A DNA stretch of 64,000 bases, taken from the NCBI GenBank assembly GCA_029215795.1, contig JARDYH010000006.1, forward strand, positions 29,543,501 to 29,607,500, given 5' to 3'. Made by a program: the position numbers and the translations under genes. The DNA comes from Anniella stebbinsi. Taxonomy: Eukaryota > Chordata > Lepidosauria > Squamata > Anniellidae. The notes beneath the pieces are model-generated. The model saw nothing but the letters and a program-made list of their open reading frames with translations, had not been told where the DNA came from and ran no database searches. This document shows positions 35,615 through 48,885 of this stretch, piece after piece (position 1 is the first letter of the stretch; every line of letters begins with the position of its first letter).

Positions 35615-37261
35615 TATCAATACATATGTTTCAAACAATAAAAACAGAGGCTCATAAATCTAGTTTAAAAAACAATTTACAATGTATGGCACAAACATTT
35701 CCAGCTTTATTTTCACTTGTTCTTGGTATACCCACAAGAGCAACCAATGAGGATAACCATAACAGCATATTGTCCTATTGGTCAGAATAATTAGAACAAT
35801 CACCCAACAGGTTGAAAAGACTATTAGTGGAAAAGGGCCAGTTTTCTGACAATTAATAAACACTGATAAGCAGAAATAGTCCACCAAACTTTTCACTTAA
35901 TTGTATGCTTCCTATTTGCCTTGCACAGACATGTAAGCACAAACTTTTCTACCAAAATCAATAACAGTCTTTTCTAACATTTGGTATAGTTGATATTATA
36001 CAAATAAAATGCCATCATCTGGTGTTTGTAAGAATTTCATACCAAGTGATGCAGTCATAACAGATAAGGCACAGCATTTAACCAATTTCGGGTGGTTTCA
36101 GATCCATTTCCAGACCCATCCCACTTGCAGGACTCACTCCTGCCACCAGGACACAGCTGAATTTGGCAGCATGGCAGCAGCAACTTTTTTTGGCCAGTTT
36201 ACCACCAAAATGTTATTTATTACATTTTATACCTCCAATAGCTGAAGTTCTCTGTGTTAATTTGGCAATAAATCACTTTTTTTTGGCTGCAATAAATTCA
36301 GCGGCATAGTTAGAGCTGCTGAAGAGGCCAGGGGGCTGCATGCATATTGCCCACCCATGCTTTACACAAACTGCTCATAGCCCAGGTATGGTTCCAGTAA
36401 TCCAATGGACTGTTCTTCAAAATGCAAACCTTATACATTTTTGCAACATCTTTTTCATATAAGCACACACTTAGGGCATGACCTATGCAATGCAAAACTT
36501 CTGTTGATTTCAATTTATATCAATGTAGTACATACATAATTTTTCCCAGTTTAAATCAGTGCTTAACTTTTGGTTGGAATGAACCCTGTTGGTTCACTGG
36601 TATACTTAGGCAAAACCAGAGACACCTTTACAATGTAGGCTAGCTTTCTACAACTTGTAATACGAAGCAGACCATAATCAGTATGCCAGTTACAAGGCAT
36701 CCCTAAGATGAAAGGGGATAAATGGGGGGGGGGGGGGGGAGGGACCAGAGAAACCTATCTTTCCCCATAGTTCATATATGTGTTTACTGACATTTAAGAC
36801 CCTGGTGCACTACAATAGCATATACCACTACGATCAGCCACTGCTGGAGTTTACAAGTGAACAATATTTTTAAAAGCTGCCATGTCATTATTTTATAACT
36901 TAAGAGGAAAATCCCTGATTAAAGTACTACATTGCAAAAGTAATAAACATCTCCACACCAGAATATGGAGGGGTGTTTCACACATTAGACAGAGAAAAGG
37001 CCTTAATATAGGTATTCATTCAGCATTTTAGAACCCTTCTTGACATCTGTTGCCATTTAAACATTTTGCATTGTTTAGTATTATAGATAGCACATCATAT
37101 AAGGCTTGAAAAACCTTCCTCACTAAACCAGAGTTTTGCTTTGCCTGTTCTCCAGAGTGAAGAGGATTTTTTGCAAATGATTATCAGTTGGAGCAAAGTG
37201 TAGCACGGCTAGCATGTTAACCCAGAATGAAGTCCCACTATGTTTCTATGCACACTTCTCT

Positions 37262-37493
37262 AAGGCCAGATCTACACCTCGTGTCATGGCTACAATCTCA
37301 TCATGTGATGCTATAACCCTCTTGCACATTTATACCTCATAGCACACACAATGACATTTGTTGCAGTATTTCAGATAATACGGAATAAAAAGCAGAAAAT
37401 GATACAAAAGCAGTATACAGAATATGTAATGTACCCCAACAGTTATCAGTGCACTTCAATACTGATAAAAAGCACTAGTGTAGATCTAGCCTA
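37262..37493. mobile_element. GATCTACAC-type TIR element
   Basis: Starts AAGGCCAGATCTACACCTCG and ends GTGTAGATCTAGCCT, an inverted match. Non-coding. In the putative IRF4 3' UTR. Confidence 0.65.
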
Positions 37494-38153
37494 AGAGTAA
37501 GTCCCATTGGACACAGTGGAACTCGAGTAGGCATGCTTAGCTCATCTGTGATCCTAAACACAATTAACATGGAATTAAATTTCAATAATATTCATGACAT
37601 TTTTCTTAGCTTAGAACTTGCAGAATTCAATACAAAAGGTCCGATTCAACCAAAATTAAATAATCTGAAGTTCTATTTAGAGATTTAAACTTGTACTTAT
37701 GGGTAAACTGCATGTTACAGTTACATGAAAATGCCAGTAGCCATGGCAGGATTTTTTTTTCACTCACCCCCCCCCCCCCCACTGTCTCCACAGGGCTCAA
37801 GATATGTGTTTACCCTCATATGTACAAATGTGGAACACTGGCCACCAAACAACACCGATAACGTTGTCTATCTTGCCCTTGAACAGTCCTTTTAAAAAAC
37901 AAATGGTGTAAAAGTTTATTCATGTTAATGTTTGTTCAGTTCATTCTTTGTAGGGAGGGAAACATTTCAAAAACTTTTTGTTCATCTTTTATGTACCTCT
38001 GCATGCAACCTTTTATAATTAAGAGTTCAAAGCCATATTGAGTGTTATGAAGCATCTTGCTGCACAGGCTAGCCTACTCCATCCACAAATACTCCTGAAT
38101 TCCCATCTAGAGTGCTTTTTTCTATGTACCTGGCACCCTGATCCTGAAAACAC

Positions 38154-38338
38154 TACCCTATTTCTTCGATTCTAAGATGCACTTTTTCCCCCATATAAAC
38201 GTCTCTAAAAATGGGGTGCGTCTTAGAATCGATGGCGATTTTCCCACACTTAGAATCAAAGCTTTTTCCCTGTTGGTGGTACTGAAATTAAGATGCGTCT
38301 TACAATCAATGGTGTCTTAGAATTGAAGAAATACGGTA
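38154..38338. mobile_element. TA-flanked MITE, Tc1/mariner-like
   Basis: Left end TACCCTATTTCTTCGATTCT and inverted right end AGAATTGAAGAAATACGGTA match over about 25 bp and begin and end with TA. AGATGC-like TIR words repeat inside. A TA target is typical of Tc1/mariner superfamily elements. 185 bp, non-coding. Confidence 0.7.
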
Positions 38339-39492
38339 CTTGGAAATATGTTCCATTGAAACCAAAAAGACTGACTTCCAAGTAATGTGTTTCAGAACAG
38401 TGTACTACTCAACGTAGTACACTCACAGTCTGCCTTGAATGGGAAAGAGTAGTCACCAAGCCTTTAAGAACTAAACACAACAAGCTGAGCTCATTCTGAT
38501 ATATTATTACTTGATACAGTCAACTAAAAGAAAGTGAGGATCACAGGGATAAGAAATGCCACAGAGAGAGCGGGAAGGGATTATGCTTGTAGCCTGAATG
38601 GAACAACAATCCACACATATATGCCTGGAAATTTAACATGAGAATAACAGTACAGCAATGTAGGGCTTATCAATAGTTTTCAAGTTCAAGAAGATTAATA
38701 GTGCAAACCTATGCATATTTACTCAGACATAAATCCCATTGTATCCAACGCTGCTTACTCCCTGGTAAAGTGTGTTAAGAAATACAGCCTAGGGCAGGAA
38801 AAACATACAGGTGATGAAAAACACTCCTGTGAACTGGCTTGTCGTGAGGAGAAAGAAATGGATATTATATCCCAAGACATCATGCATCTTTAAGATGTAT
38901 AAATTCAGAAGCCTAGTGCCAATTGTATAACAAAAATATATACAACGTGTCCCTGATTAGAAATTCAAGTACAAAACACTTTTAATTAAGAAGAGGAATC
39001 TTTTTCTATACAGTAAATCAAGTGTGGGATCAACATGACTGCTTTCTTCCTGACTCAGATCATTCTTTCATACTTGTCCTGGTAACTTCAGAGTTCCCCC
39101 AATACTATATATAAATGTGTCTAAGCAAGTACAGTTACAGTCCTTCCTTTATTTTTAAGAATGAGACAGAAATCATTAATAGTCATAATCAAGCACAGTG
39201 CTACCTAAGTGCAGTTAACTCTGTCCTGGATTAGGGCCCATGTCTGTCAACATTATCACCCAAAATAAATAATTCTGACAATAAAGACAGTTGTCAAGCA
39301 GTTCAAATACTGTTTTGAATGCTCAGGTTAAACTGCTGTACACTTGTAAGGGAGTTCATTATCTGTTTGCATTTATGTTTATATACATATTTGTCACGTC
39401 CCGTATAAAATACGTTTCATTCTTTGGTTACTTTTTTGAAGTTGTCTTTGCAATCCTATACATGCCTCCTCAGAAGTAAGTCCCATGTGACT

Positions 39493-39988
39493 TAGGCCCT
39501 TTCTACACCAAAGGGGTGTAGAGGGCCAGAGAGGTGGCGAACCCGGAAGTGCCTGCTTCCGGGTTCATCGCCCTAATGCACACTATTTGTCCGACGACCA
39601 GGCCTTCTCCCAGGTCATTGCACTTCACAGGCGCCATTTTTCCCCTTCACCCGGGAGGAGCACAAAAGCACTCCTCCGCAAAATGTAATTTTAAAAAACA
39701 TGCATGCGGACTCCCACCCCCCTCCCTGCCCTCCCGGGGGTGGCAATACTGGTGCCACCCCCTCCCCTGTTGGGCACGGAGCTGCACTTACTTGTGAGTA
39801 AGCATGGCTGTGCCCAGGAAGGGTGAGCACGTCTTCCGCGGTCCCGGGGAAGAATTAGGATTTTTCTGGTTTGTGTTTTCCCAGAAAAATCCCGTGCCCC
39901 CACCCCCGTGAGTCCCTGTGCACCATTTGGACTCACAGGGACCAGCTGGGGGCCAACCCAGGCCACAAGCCTGATGTAGAAAGGCCTT
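39493..39988. mobile_element. TIR element, TTAGGCCCTTTCTACACC type
   Basis: Left TTAGGCCCTTTCTACACC and right GATGTAGAAAGGCCTTA are inverted. The interior is GC-rich with opposed GGGGAAGAA and TTTTCTGG words. A related copy lies at about 52558-53036. Confidence 0.6.
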
Positions 39989-40757
39989 ACTCCCATTCCC
40001 AGGTCAGTGAGCATAGGATTGCAGTCTTAATCTAGCAGTTATTATGCTTTGATTGCTTACTGAGTTTAAGAAGGATTAAGTGGTTTATAATGGTATAAAT
40101 AACATTGTATGACATTACATTTATCCTAGGAATAATCCAGATGGATCCTATAGGTAGAACATGCTATGAAAGCCCATTTTCTAAACAGCAGCAGCAACAG
40201 CAAAAACATTTTCAAAATTATAAGAAACATGTCATAAATTTTACTACTTTAAAAATATATACTGCAGAGTTCTTTGAAAAGTATATAAACCTTAAAAAAT
40301 GTGTCCTTATAAAAACTTCAACATAATTACATTTCAGTGAATAAGATGCATTTATGAGCGCCACTAGTTTGTACCATAGTAAACTGCTGCTTCCATCTAG
40401 AAATTTCTGCCCTGAGATTTCTAATCAAATAAATAACTAGAAGTCCAAAATAAGTTCACGTTACTTACAAGACGCTGCTGCCCTCATTTAAGAACATGTA
40501 AACATATCAGATATTTTGTCAGTTTTCACACTTAACCCCAACAGCAGAATTGGAGGTACAGCAATCCAGAAAAGAGGGGGGGAGAACGTGTTCATTGTAC
40601 TATATTCTTGGCCTTTTCCATATCCATTTCTTGAACTTTTTTGTTGCTCATTTCCCAGGGAAAATCCAAGCATTGGTTTACATCCTTTACTTGTGATCCA
40701 ATGATCCTTGTATTATATACCTAACTTTCAACATGATCCTTTGAGTAGTTCATGTGC

Positions 40758-40901
40758 TTATTCTTGAACTGGAGAATGGTGGATGGATCGGTGATAATCT
40801 TCTGAACTGGTGACTTGTTCTGGTAAATCGTAGCCTCTTAGAAAATGTCCGGTGTTTTGCTGTGTCATGTAGTATAGCTGCCTTGCGAACATTGGCTCAA
40901 C
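40758..40901 (-). CDS. IRF4: IRF4 last coding exon and stop
   Basis: Acceptor TTAAG, then VEPMFARQLYYMTQQNTGHF, LRGYDLPEQVTSSEDYHRSI, HHSPVQE and TAA (40760-40758). The LRGYDLPE and EDYHRSI motifs and the QE end match IRF4. The region carries the autoinhibitory C-terminal tail known for this protein. Confidence 0.96.
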   Translation of the reverse strand, partial: VEPMFARQLYYMTQQNTGHFLRGYDLPEQVTSSEDYHRSIHHSPVQE

Positions 40902-43900
40902 CTTAACACAGCAGAGGAAAATGTTAATGGTTAATATTAATTCATTCACATTGAGGAATTGGAAAGTTGTTAATAACAGGATGTGACAATGCAGCAGAGT
41001 TCCAATTATCCACACAGAAAGTAATCAGAATGCTTTTCTAGATAGCTTTAGCTATCCAAATGGTTTTGCTCAAGATTTTAAAACTTAGCAGCACATGCTG
41101 CTTTCAAAGAGCAATCCTATACACGTTTATTAGGGAATAAGCCTAACTGAAATCAACATGACTTACCTCTGAGTAAAAATGCAAAGGATTGGATTGGACT
41201 GTCAAGAACACAGAAGCCTAATACACTTTAATGTGCAAACACAGGCATCAGAATGATTATGTACACATAACATGGCTGAGCTCATGTATGCACCTTTCAT
41301 GCACATTTATCTGGAATACATAGGATTTACCTACTGTCACACATGAATGTTGCCCCCTGTTGTAGATAGTGAGCCTATCTACACTATTGCTTTAAAATGG
41401 TTTATAACTGTTTTATACCGGTTAATAACCATTATTAACCAGTTAAATCTGTTATAAACCATTTTAAAGCAGTAGTGTAGATAGGCTCAGTCTCTCTAAA
41501 TACATGGAGCTGTTGCACATTAGTGTTGCAAAGCCCTGGGGGCAGCTAATAATAGGGACACTGAAATGTAATCTCGACTGTGTGAATTACCCATATGGGG
41601 AAGGCATTGTCAGTGGCAATCATCAGTGAATAGTAATAAATACCTAAGAGCCCTGCTGGAGCAGACCAAAGGCCTATCTAGTCCAGCATTCTATTCTCAC
41701 AGTGGCTAGTCAGATACCTATGGGAAAACTACAAGCAGAACATGAGCATAACAGCACGCTCCCACTCGTGTCCCGCAGCAACACAGAAACCACAATGAAC
41801 AATCTGATCCACAGTCTAATTAGGACTGCAATCCTATACACACTTACTTGGGAGAAAATCCCAATAAATTTAATGGGTTTTTTAAAAAATAATTATTTAT
41901 GTATTACATTTCTATACTGCCTGATAGCGGAAATTCTCTGGGCAGTTCACAACAACTAAAAGCATAAAATACAACATGATGAATTACAATTTAAAAGTTC
42001 AAAAGTTTCCAATTACACTATAAGATAAAGTCCTAAATCCAATATTGGTTTGCTTCTGAGTATAAGATTGCACTGTAGACCAACACACTTGGATTTAGGA
42101 CAACAGTGAAGTGATGCTGGTTTAATAGCCTTGTGAATTACAGGTTATGTGGTTTTCACTTAAAATGGATTCATCACTGCCCTAGACAAAGGAAGGAAGG
42201 TGTTGGCTGTAAGGGCATAGAGTACATGGCAAGCTGTAAGAGAGTAGGTCTGCAAAGCACGATGTTGCCAGTTTTGCACGTATAAAGCCCCATATTTCTA
42301 ATGCATTTATTAGCATTAGTGAACTCAACTTTGATTTCTAATTTCATAATGTTTGAATTGTAAATGTTTAGCTTTAAGCAAAAGTCAGTTGTGAATCACT
42401 CAAAAATTATTACTGCAAATTGCCAGCCAATATAATTATAAAGGTTTCAATTATATTGCTTAGCAATCTTAATTATTCATATTTGTGGTTTACACTGATG
42501 ATTTAATATGAACTCAGCATTTATGAAACTGGAAATCACAATTCATTTCAATACTGCAAATAAGTCAAATTTTCAAATATTTGAGTTATAAAGCACTCAG
42601 CTCTACCTCATATTTTCCTACTTGCAGTCTCTTTAATATTTTTGTTCAGTCCTCATTTTAAGTAAACCAATGAGTCTATACTTACATGGGCTGTAATTTG
42701 TTTTCTCTGCCTTTGTGGATCTGGAAACTCCTCTCCAAAACACAACACAACCTGGAATCTAGGCAATGGCCGGCCATGGTGGGCAAATGCTTGTAGTTCT
42801 GAAAAGCCAACAGAAAATGCTCAAGCTGGGTTCTAAGCCTCACTCTCCTCTATTTCTTTTATTTAAAACATTTTATACCTTCAATAAATACGAATCCAGG
42901 GGAGTGTACAACAATATCAATCAGGCTTCTCCAACCTAGCACATTCCAGATGTGTGGACCAACTCCCATAAGTCCCAGCTAGCATAGCCACTGACCACAC
43001 TGGCAGGGAATTATGGGAGTTGCAGTCCAGTACATCTGGAAGGTGCCAGGTTAGGGAAGGCTGATATAAATAATAAAATTATTTAAAATCTAATACAATA
43101 AGACACTAACATCGAATAGCTATAATAATAAAAAACAGCAAATAAAAAGATGTTCAAGATTTTCTGAGTGATTATACAAATTAAAATGGATAAATAAAAA
43201 CACCTTAACCTGTCCCCAAAAAGACTGTAAAGTATGCATCAGCCGTGGGGTGCCAACACCAAGAAGGCCCTCTCTGTTGTGACTGTGTAATACATTTCCA
43301 CGAAGGAAATCACTTGGAGTAGGGGCTCAGCAGATCTTAAGACATGGGCAAGCTGCAAGCAAGCCCTCAACAGTGGGCATGTAAGAGTAGAAAGGTAGAA
43401 AGAAAACAAAACGATGAGTAAACTGTGGAAGAGAAGGTGACAGTGGCTGCATTCGGACAACACATTAGTCAATGGTGGGGTAATAATCAACTTTACAGTT
43501 GTTCATCTAGGGTGTACTCCCCACACAACATTGTAATAATCAACTGTGGTGTGGATTAGGATCAGTGCTGAGTTGACTATGGCAGCATTCGGACACCACG
43601 ATAGTCAATACAACTGACGATTGTTCCCCCCCCCCAGTTGCTTATTGTACCGTCTGAATTCAGCCAGAGTCTCCTATAGTTTAAAAGGGTTATTCCTTCA
43701 TCATACACCCTCTATTGCTTTGCTAACATCTTCTAGTCACTGGAAGTTTGCTGAGCTCAGTAGGAAGAAGCAGGCTTGCATTAAGGCACTTGATGTCATT
43801 AGGGGCATCTCAAAAGATTCAGAACACAGCTGAGAAAATCCAAGACACATGCCCCGGTATGCCTGAATATAACAAAGCCCATACTGAAAAGAACAGAAGG

Positions 43901-46012
43901 GACACATGTCCATAAATTCTGCCCAATCAACGAAGCCTAGCTAATATATGAGCTTATTTTTTTTCTACTTAATGCCTTGTGTGCAATTTCATGCACTTGG
44001 TAAGGTAATACACATTTATACTCCACTTAACATCTAAATTATCTGAAGTGTTCTTGGGACATATAGTTCAGTCGTGCTATCATTTTCTCATCCCCACAGC
44101 AGAGCTGGGATTTGAACCTAGATCCCCAATTTCAAACCATATCATACATCTATATGAAAATTATGATCAGTAATAATCATTCCAAGCCTTGATACATTTT
44201 CATTCACTGAATATCCAAAAGGGGAAGCTTACCCCCACTACCAAAGCAGAGGAACTTGGAAGAAGGGCAACACTTGAAGTAAACATAGGCTTAGTTCGGA
44301 CGACACCTTAGGCAGCGGAGGGGGGAAGAAGCAACGGATGGTACATTATTTTTGGAGTGCCCACCACACAACATGTTGTCGCTGCCCCCGCAACGGGGCT
44401 CCAAAACACAATGGAGCAGCCCATTGTTTTTCCCCATTGCTTAATAACGTACCATCAGTTGTGTGTGCGTTGTGTGTCCCCTGACACACTCCACAATAAG
44501 CAACACAACTGACGGTTGCTTCTTCCCCCCTCCGTTGCCTGAAGTGTTGTCCGAACTAAGCCATAGACTTCCCTGGCTGTAGGCTGAGCAGCTGTGACGC
44601 CACAGAACCTGCAGGCCGGGGCTATCAACTCACAGGTTACTGAAACGAGCATCTGTAAATTCTAAGCATGATCACTTGAAACAAACCTTGGGAATGCCAC
44701 AATGACTGAGGAGTTGAATGCACATTTGATTTCTAATATAAGGCAGAACATCAGCATAAATATAGATAATGATTTACCAGTGAGTAAGTTGCCAAGTAAA
44801 TCAGACATTTGTAATATCCTGGATAGGGTGACCATATGAAAAGGAAGACAGGGCTCCTACATCTTTAACAGTTGTATTGAAAAGTGAATTTCAGCAGGTG
44901 TCATTTGCATGCATGCTCACCTGGTGAAATTCCCTCTTCATCACAACAGTTAAAGCTGCAAGAGCCCTGCCCTCTTTTGTATCTGGTCACTCTAGCTATA
45001 CTAAATATACTGTCATGCATGATTTCTGATCAGGTACACAAGTGTAGAAAAAATCCTCTCCATTTGGAAAAACAATACAGATGATTGGCTTAGTGAGTGG
45101 TTACATGCAAACCATGGTAGATTACTACTTGATAAATGGCTGTCTGAATTTACACTCAATTCAGATACACTGGAGCTGGCTTCTAGAGAGATAACCTGAA
45201 GTGAACCTCCTAAAGGAAGCATGGGGAAGCAGTCTATTACTAATCTCCCACATACATTTTGAGGTAAATTTTGTTCAAAATTGTTTAAGTGGAGACGTAT
45301 AGGGTTGTTTAAAACTATTATATTATTTTTTGTTTTGCTCAAACCCAATCTGTTAAATGGGGATTCCATTTCAAAAGAAATAACAATAATAACTGTTTCA
45401 AATATTCAACTTGGAACTTGCTGGTTGGGATTCAGAGGTGCAGTTTGAATAAGCAGCTCATTGCAATCCCATTTCTTCCTATACCCAGTCTCTATTTTGC
45501 AGTCTCCAGTTAAGATGGTGTTCAGAATTATTCAGTTTAGTTCCACTGAAATAAAGTCTTAATCATAGCAAAACAATCACACATGAAACTTTCTGATAAT
45601 TGTGCATGCCAAGAGTTACACAAATGACTGCAAGGACTGGGGCCCCGGACAAGTGAGGAAGTAGAGACTAAAGTGTCATTTAGGGGAACAGAGACAAGAA
45701 CTTTAAGGATTGTACATCATTGAAAAAAACAGTCAAAAATGTGCATTAGAGGCAATGTCAGCCTTGAGTGGGGCAAGCAATGGCCTCTCTCAAGTGAATT
45801 CTATTAGAAAGGTAGAGTAGGTCATATTTCATCCTATTTTATTTATTTATTTATTTATTTATTTATTACATTTGTATACCGCCCCATAGCCGAAGCTCTC
45901 TGGGCGGTTTACATAGGATTAAAAACAATTAAAAACAATATACAAAAATTAAAACAGCAAAAACATACAACATACACACAATCTGTACATTTAAAAACCA
46001 CTTCAACACTTC

Positions 46013-46047
<35 letters not shown>

Positions 46048-48852
46048 CTACAAAAACAAAACAAAACAGACCCAGGCTCCTCAGATATTGGCAAAATTGT
46101 AAACTCCAATTATGTGTGTTCATCCAATTCCCGCTGTAATCCACTGCTATTGCAGGACAAAATAAAGCTCTAATCATGCAACTAAGGAATAACAAAAATG
46201 CACTTCTAATTGTAACACATTGAAAAATTACCTGATAAAAATTGCTGAGTATCAAAAAGTTTGCATGTCTGCTCCCTTTCCAACTTGTTAGGCCTGTCAC
46301 TGCAAAATGCCAGAGGCCCGTCCCAATAGATCCTGCTTTGACAAAGTCTCTTAGCATACAGCCCATCAGGTGTCATCCAGAGTAATACTCCCCTTTCCAG
46401 GTGACTTAGCAATTTCTCAGTTGTTTTCCTCTGGCTTTGATCTTCTGGATAAGGGAACAGAACTGGTTCCAAGTTGCTGATCTCATAACTTTGGCCATGA
46501 AATATCCTACAGCCCTCAGGTCTTGAAGTTGTGACTTCTTTTACAAGAGTTTCATGGTAATATAGACAGATGTGCAGTCGACAATCTGAAAGTATATTTA
46601 TGCAAAATTATTGTAATATTTGGCATCAAACAGCTACACATCATGTAACATCTACGAACAAGGCAAGACATGTTATGATTTAGTAGTGTGTTAGACCTCA
46701 GAGATGTGACTTCCCATACGCTCCCCCAGATCCAAACTTACTGAATGAACCTAAGTTAAATTGTTTATAGCTCAATCCTATTCTTGTTCGTGGAAGTAAG
46801 ACCAACTATGTTCAGTAAGTGTGCATATAACTGCGGCATGAATCGCAGCTTCAGTTCCTCATCTATTAAATGGGACTTATAATGACCTGCCTGTCAATGT
46901 TATTATGAGGAAGTCAAAGATTAGGACTTCTGCGTGCGCATGTACACATACAAACAAAAAAGTGTACATAAATAATGTGTAATAAAGCTAAACATTACTA
47001 AAATTAACTAAACATATCAAAATGCTACAGGGGCAATGTATTTTAATATTTGATATTGGAATATAATTCCTCCAATATTGTTTGTTCTGTAGTTTAAGGA
47101 ACATGCTTTTGGTCCACTTATGTTACAAATCTAATAGCACTCAGCACTGCTGTGGCTTGTAAATTAATCATAATAATATTAATTCATTTCTACACTGCCC
47201 AATAGACCTTTTCTGAGTAGTTCACAAAAATTTAAACTCTAAAATACAACATGATAAAACATATGCTTAACATACAAAAAAATTAAACAATTTAAAACAG
47301 CTAAAAATCATCTGTACTCCAAAGAAGATAAGCCTATAAGTGAAGACTGGGCAGTTGTCAAGTAAGTAATGACTGTATTTAGAAACTGTGATAGCCTTAT
47401 CTCTCTGGAGAAAGTTGCATGTCCATGTAGGACCCTGGAATCCTCTCCTTGCCAGAAAGAGACTTAATTGGAACCAGAGGCTGAGAATAAAGTATAATTC
47501 AAACAAACTTTTGCACAAATTAAGCACATTTTCAAAGTTGAAAGGACTTCAAGCACTTTTGAAAAACCTTTTGAAATTCAAATTCCAAAATTTGAATTTT
47601 GAATTCCAGTTTAAGAGCCAGTTTTCAGGAAGAGCATGCATATCCAGAAACTCTTACTAGGGACTAAGTCCTATTAAACGCAGTAGGACTTATTTCATAG
47701 TAAACATGTATACAGGATTGTATCACAGTACGTAAATAGATTCTTTACAAAAACGCTTCTTGCAAAAGGTATTAGATATAGACCCTATTCAGACAACACG
47801 CTAAGCCATGATGGTTAAGCATTTTGAGCTAAACATTATGGCTTACCGTGTCGCGTGAACCATGACTTAGCATGTCGTGTGAACCATTCCGAACCATGAT
47901 GGCTACATAACCATGGTTTAAAGATGCTCACTAACTATTTGTTGTAAAGGGGTTAGTGGCCTAACCATGGCTTAGTGTATTGTCTAGGCTGACCATGTGA
48001 AAAGGAGGACAGGGCTCATGTAACTTTAACAGTTGTAGAGAAAAGGGAATCTCAGCCGGTGTCATTTGTATGCAATTAGTTCCTGGTGAAATTCCCTCTT
48101 CGTCACAACAGTTAAAGTTGCAGGCCCTATAGTAGAGTGACCATATACAAAAGAAGGCAGGGCCCCTGCAACTTTAACTGTTGTGATGAAGAGGGAATTT
48201 CACCAGGAACTAATTGCATACAATGACACCGGCTGAGATTCCCTTTTCTCTACAACTGTTAAAGTTACATGAGCCCTGTCCTCCTTTTCATATCATCAGC
48301 CTAGTGTTGTCTGAATGGGACCATAATGAATCCTGTGATGCACAGAGCTCAGTTTTAAACAAAAAGTGCTTTATAACTTCTAGGCAGCAATTTCATGTCT
48401 TAGGGAGCTGCTAGTATGGGCAGCAAGAGCTAAAATTGCCAATCAAGTCAAATTTATAGCAGAAGATCACAGTTAGAAAAATGCCACTGAAAGTAAGCTT
48501 ATCCATGTGCTTAAGGAGTAAAGAACTGTAGTTAACTGTCAGCATGATATGTTGGGGTTAATGAAAATTGACTGGTAAAATATACATAAGCACCAGTGAT
48601 TATGCACATTTACATGAAAGCATGGATAATGTATATAAACCAACAACAGGGGAGCCAATTGGAGAATTCATACATTGGCTGTTCAATATAGACCAACTGA
48701 TGTTGGACAAAGTAGGTTGATCAGACGTATTTGATATGTGATTAAAATATTTTGTACATTGCCTGATTCACATCCAAGTGATATTTCGAGGAGCTTCCAG
48801 GGTAGTTTACAATAAAACTTATATATATGTGCGCACACACACACACACACAC

Positions 48853-48885
<33 letters not shown>

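Larger units (their letters stand above)
35610..40757 (-). other. IRF4: IRF4 3' UTR (putative, long, repeat-bearing)
   Basis: Sequence after the IRF4 stop. Mammalian IRF4 has a 3' UTR of several kb, so one ending near the AATAAA at 35614-35609 (- strand) is plausible. The stretch carries inserted repeats: a TIR element at 39493-39988, a TA-flanked MITE at 38154-38338, a GATCTACAC-type element at 37262-37493 and short palindromic copies. Outside them it is AT-rich and non-repetitive. The true end and continuity are not proven. Confidence 0.5.
40902..42685 (-). other. IRF4: IRF4 intron between last two coding exons
   Basis: Contains the palindromic element 41371-41488, a CR1-like tail (41645-41790), an L2-like 3' end (41885-41990, -) and short palindromic copies. 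No coding sequence. Confidence 0.8.
42799..46231 (-). other. IRF4: IRF4 intron 6-7 (coding numbering), repeat-filled
   Basis: Contains an L2-like fragment (42845-43400) with a MITE inserted at 42925-43065, TIR elements at 43445-43665 and 44288-44562, a 170-bp foldback-family monomer (44825-44994), and an L2-like 3' end (45838-45960, -) next to a run of about 31 A (46014-46045). Confidence 0.75.

Noticed and set aside
46740..46830. GTAAGT donor-like word with open frame considered as an IRF4 exon
   Set aside because: It is a copy of the abundant palindromic AAGTCCCATT-type repeat.
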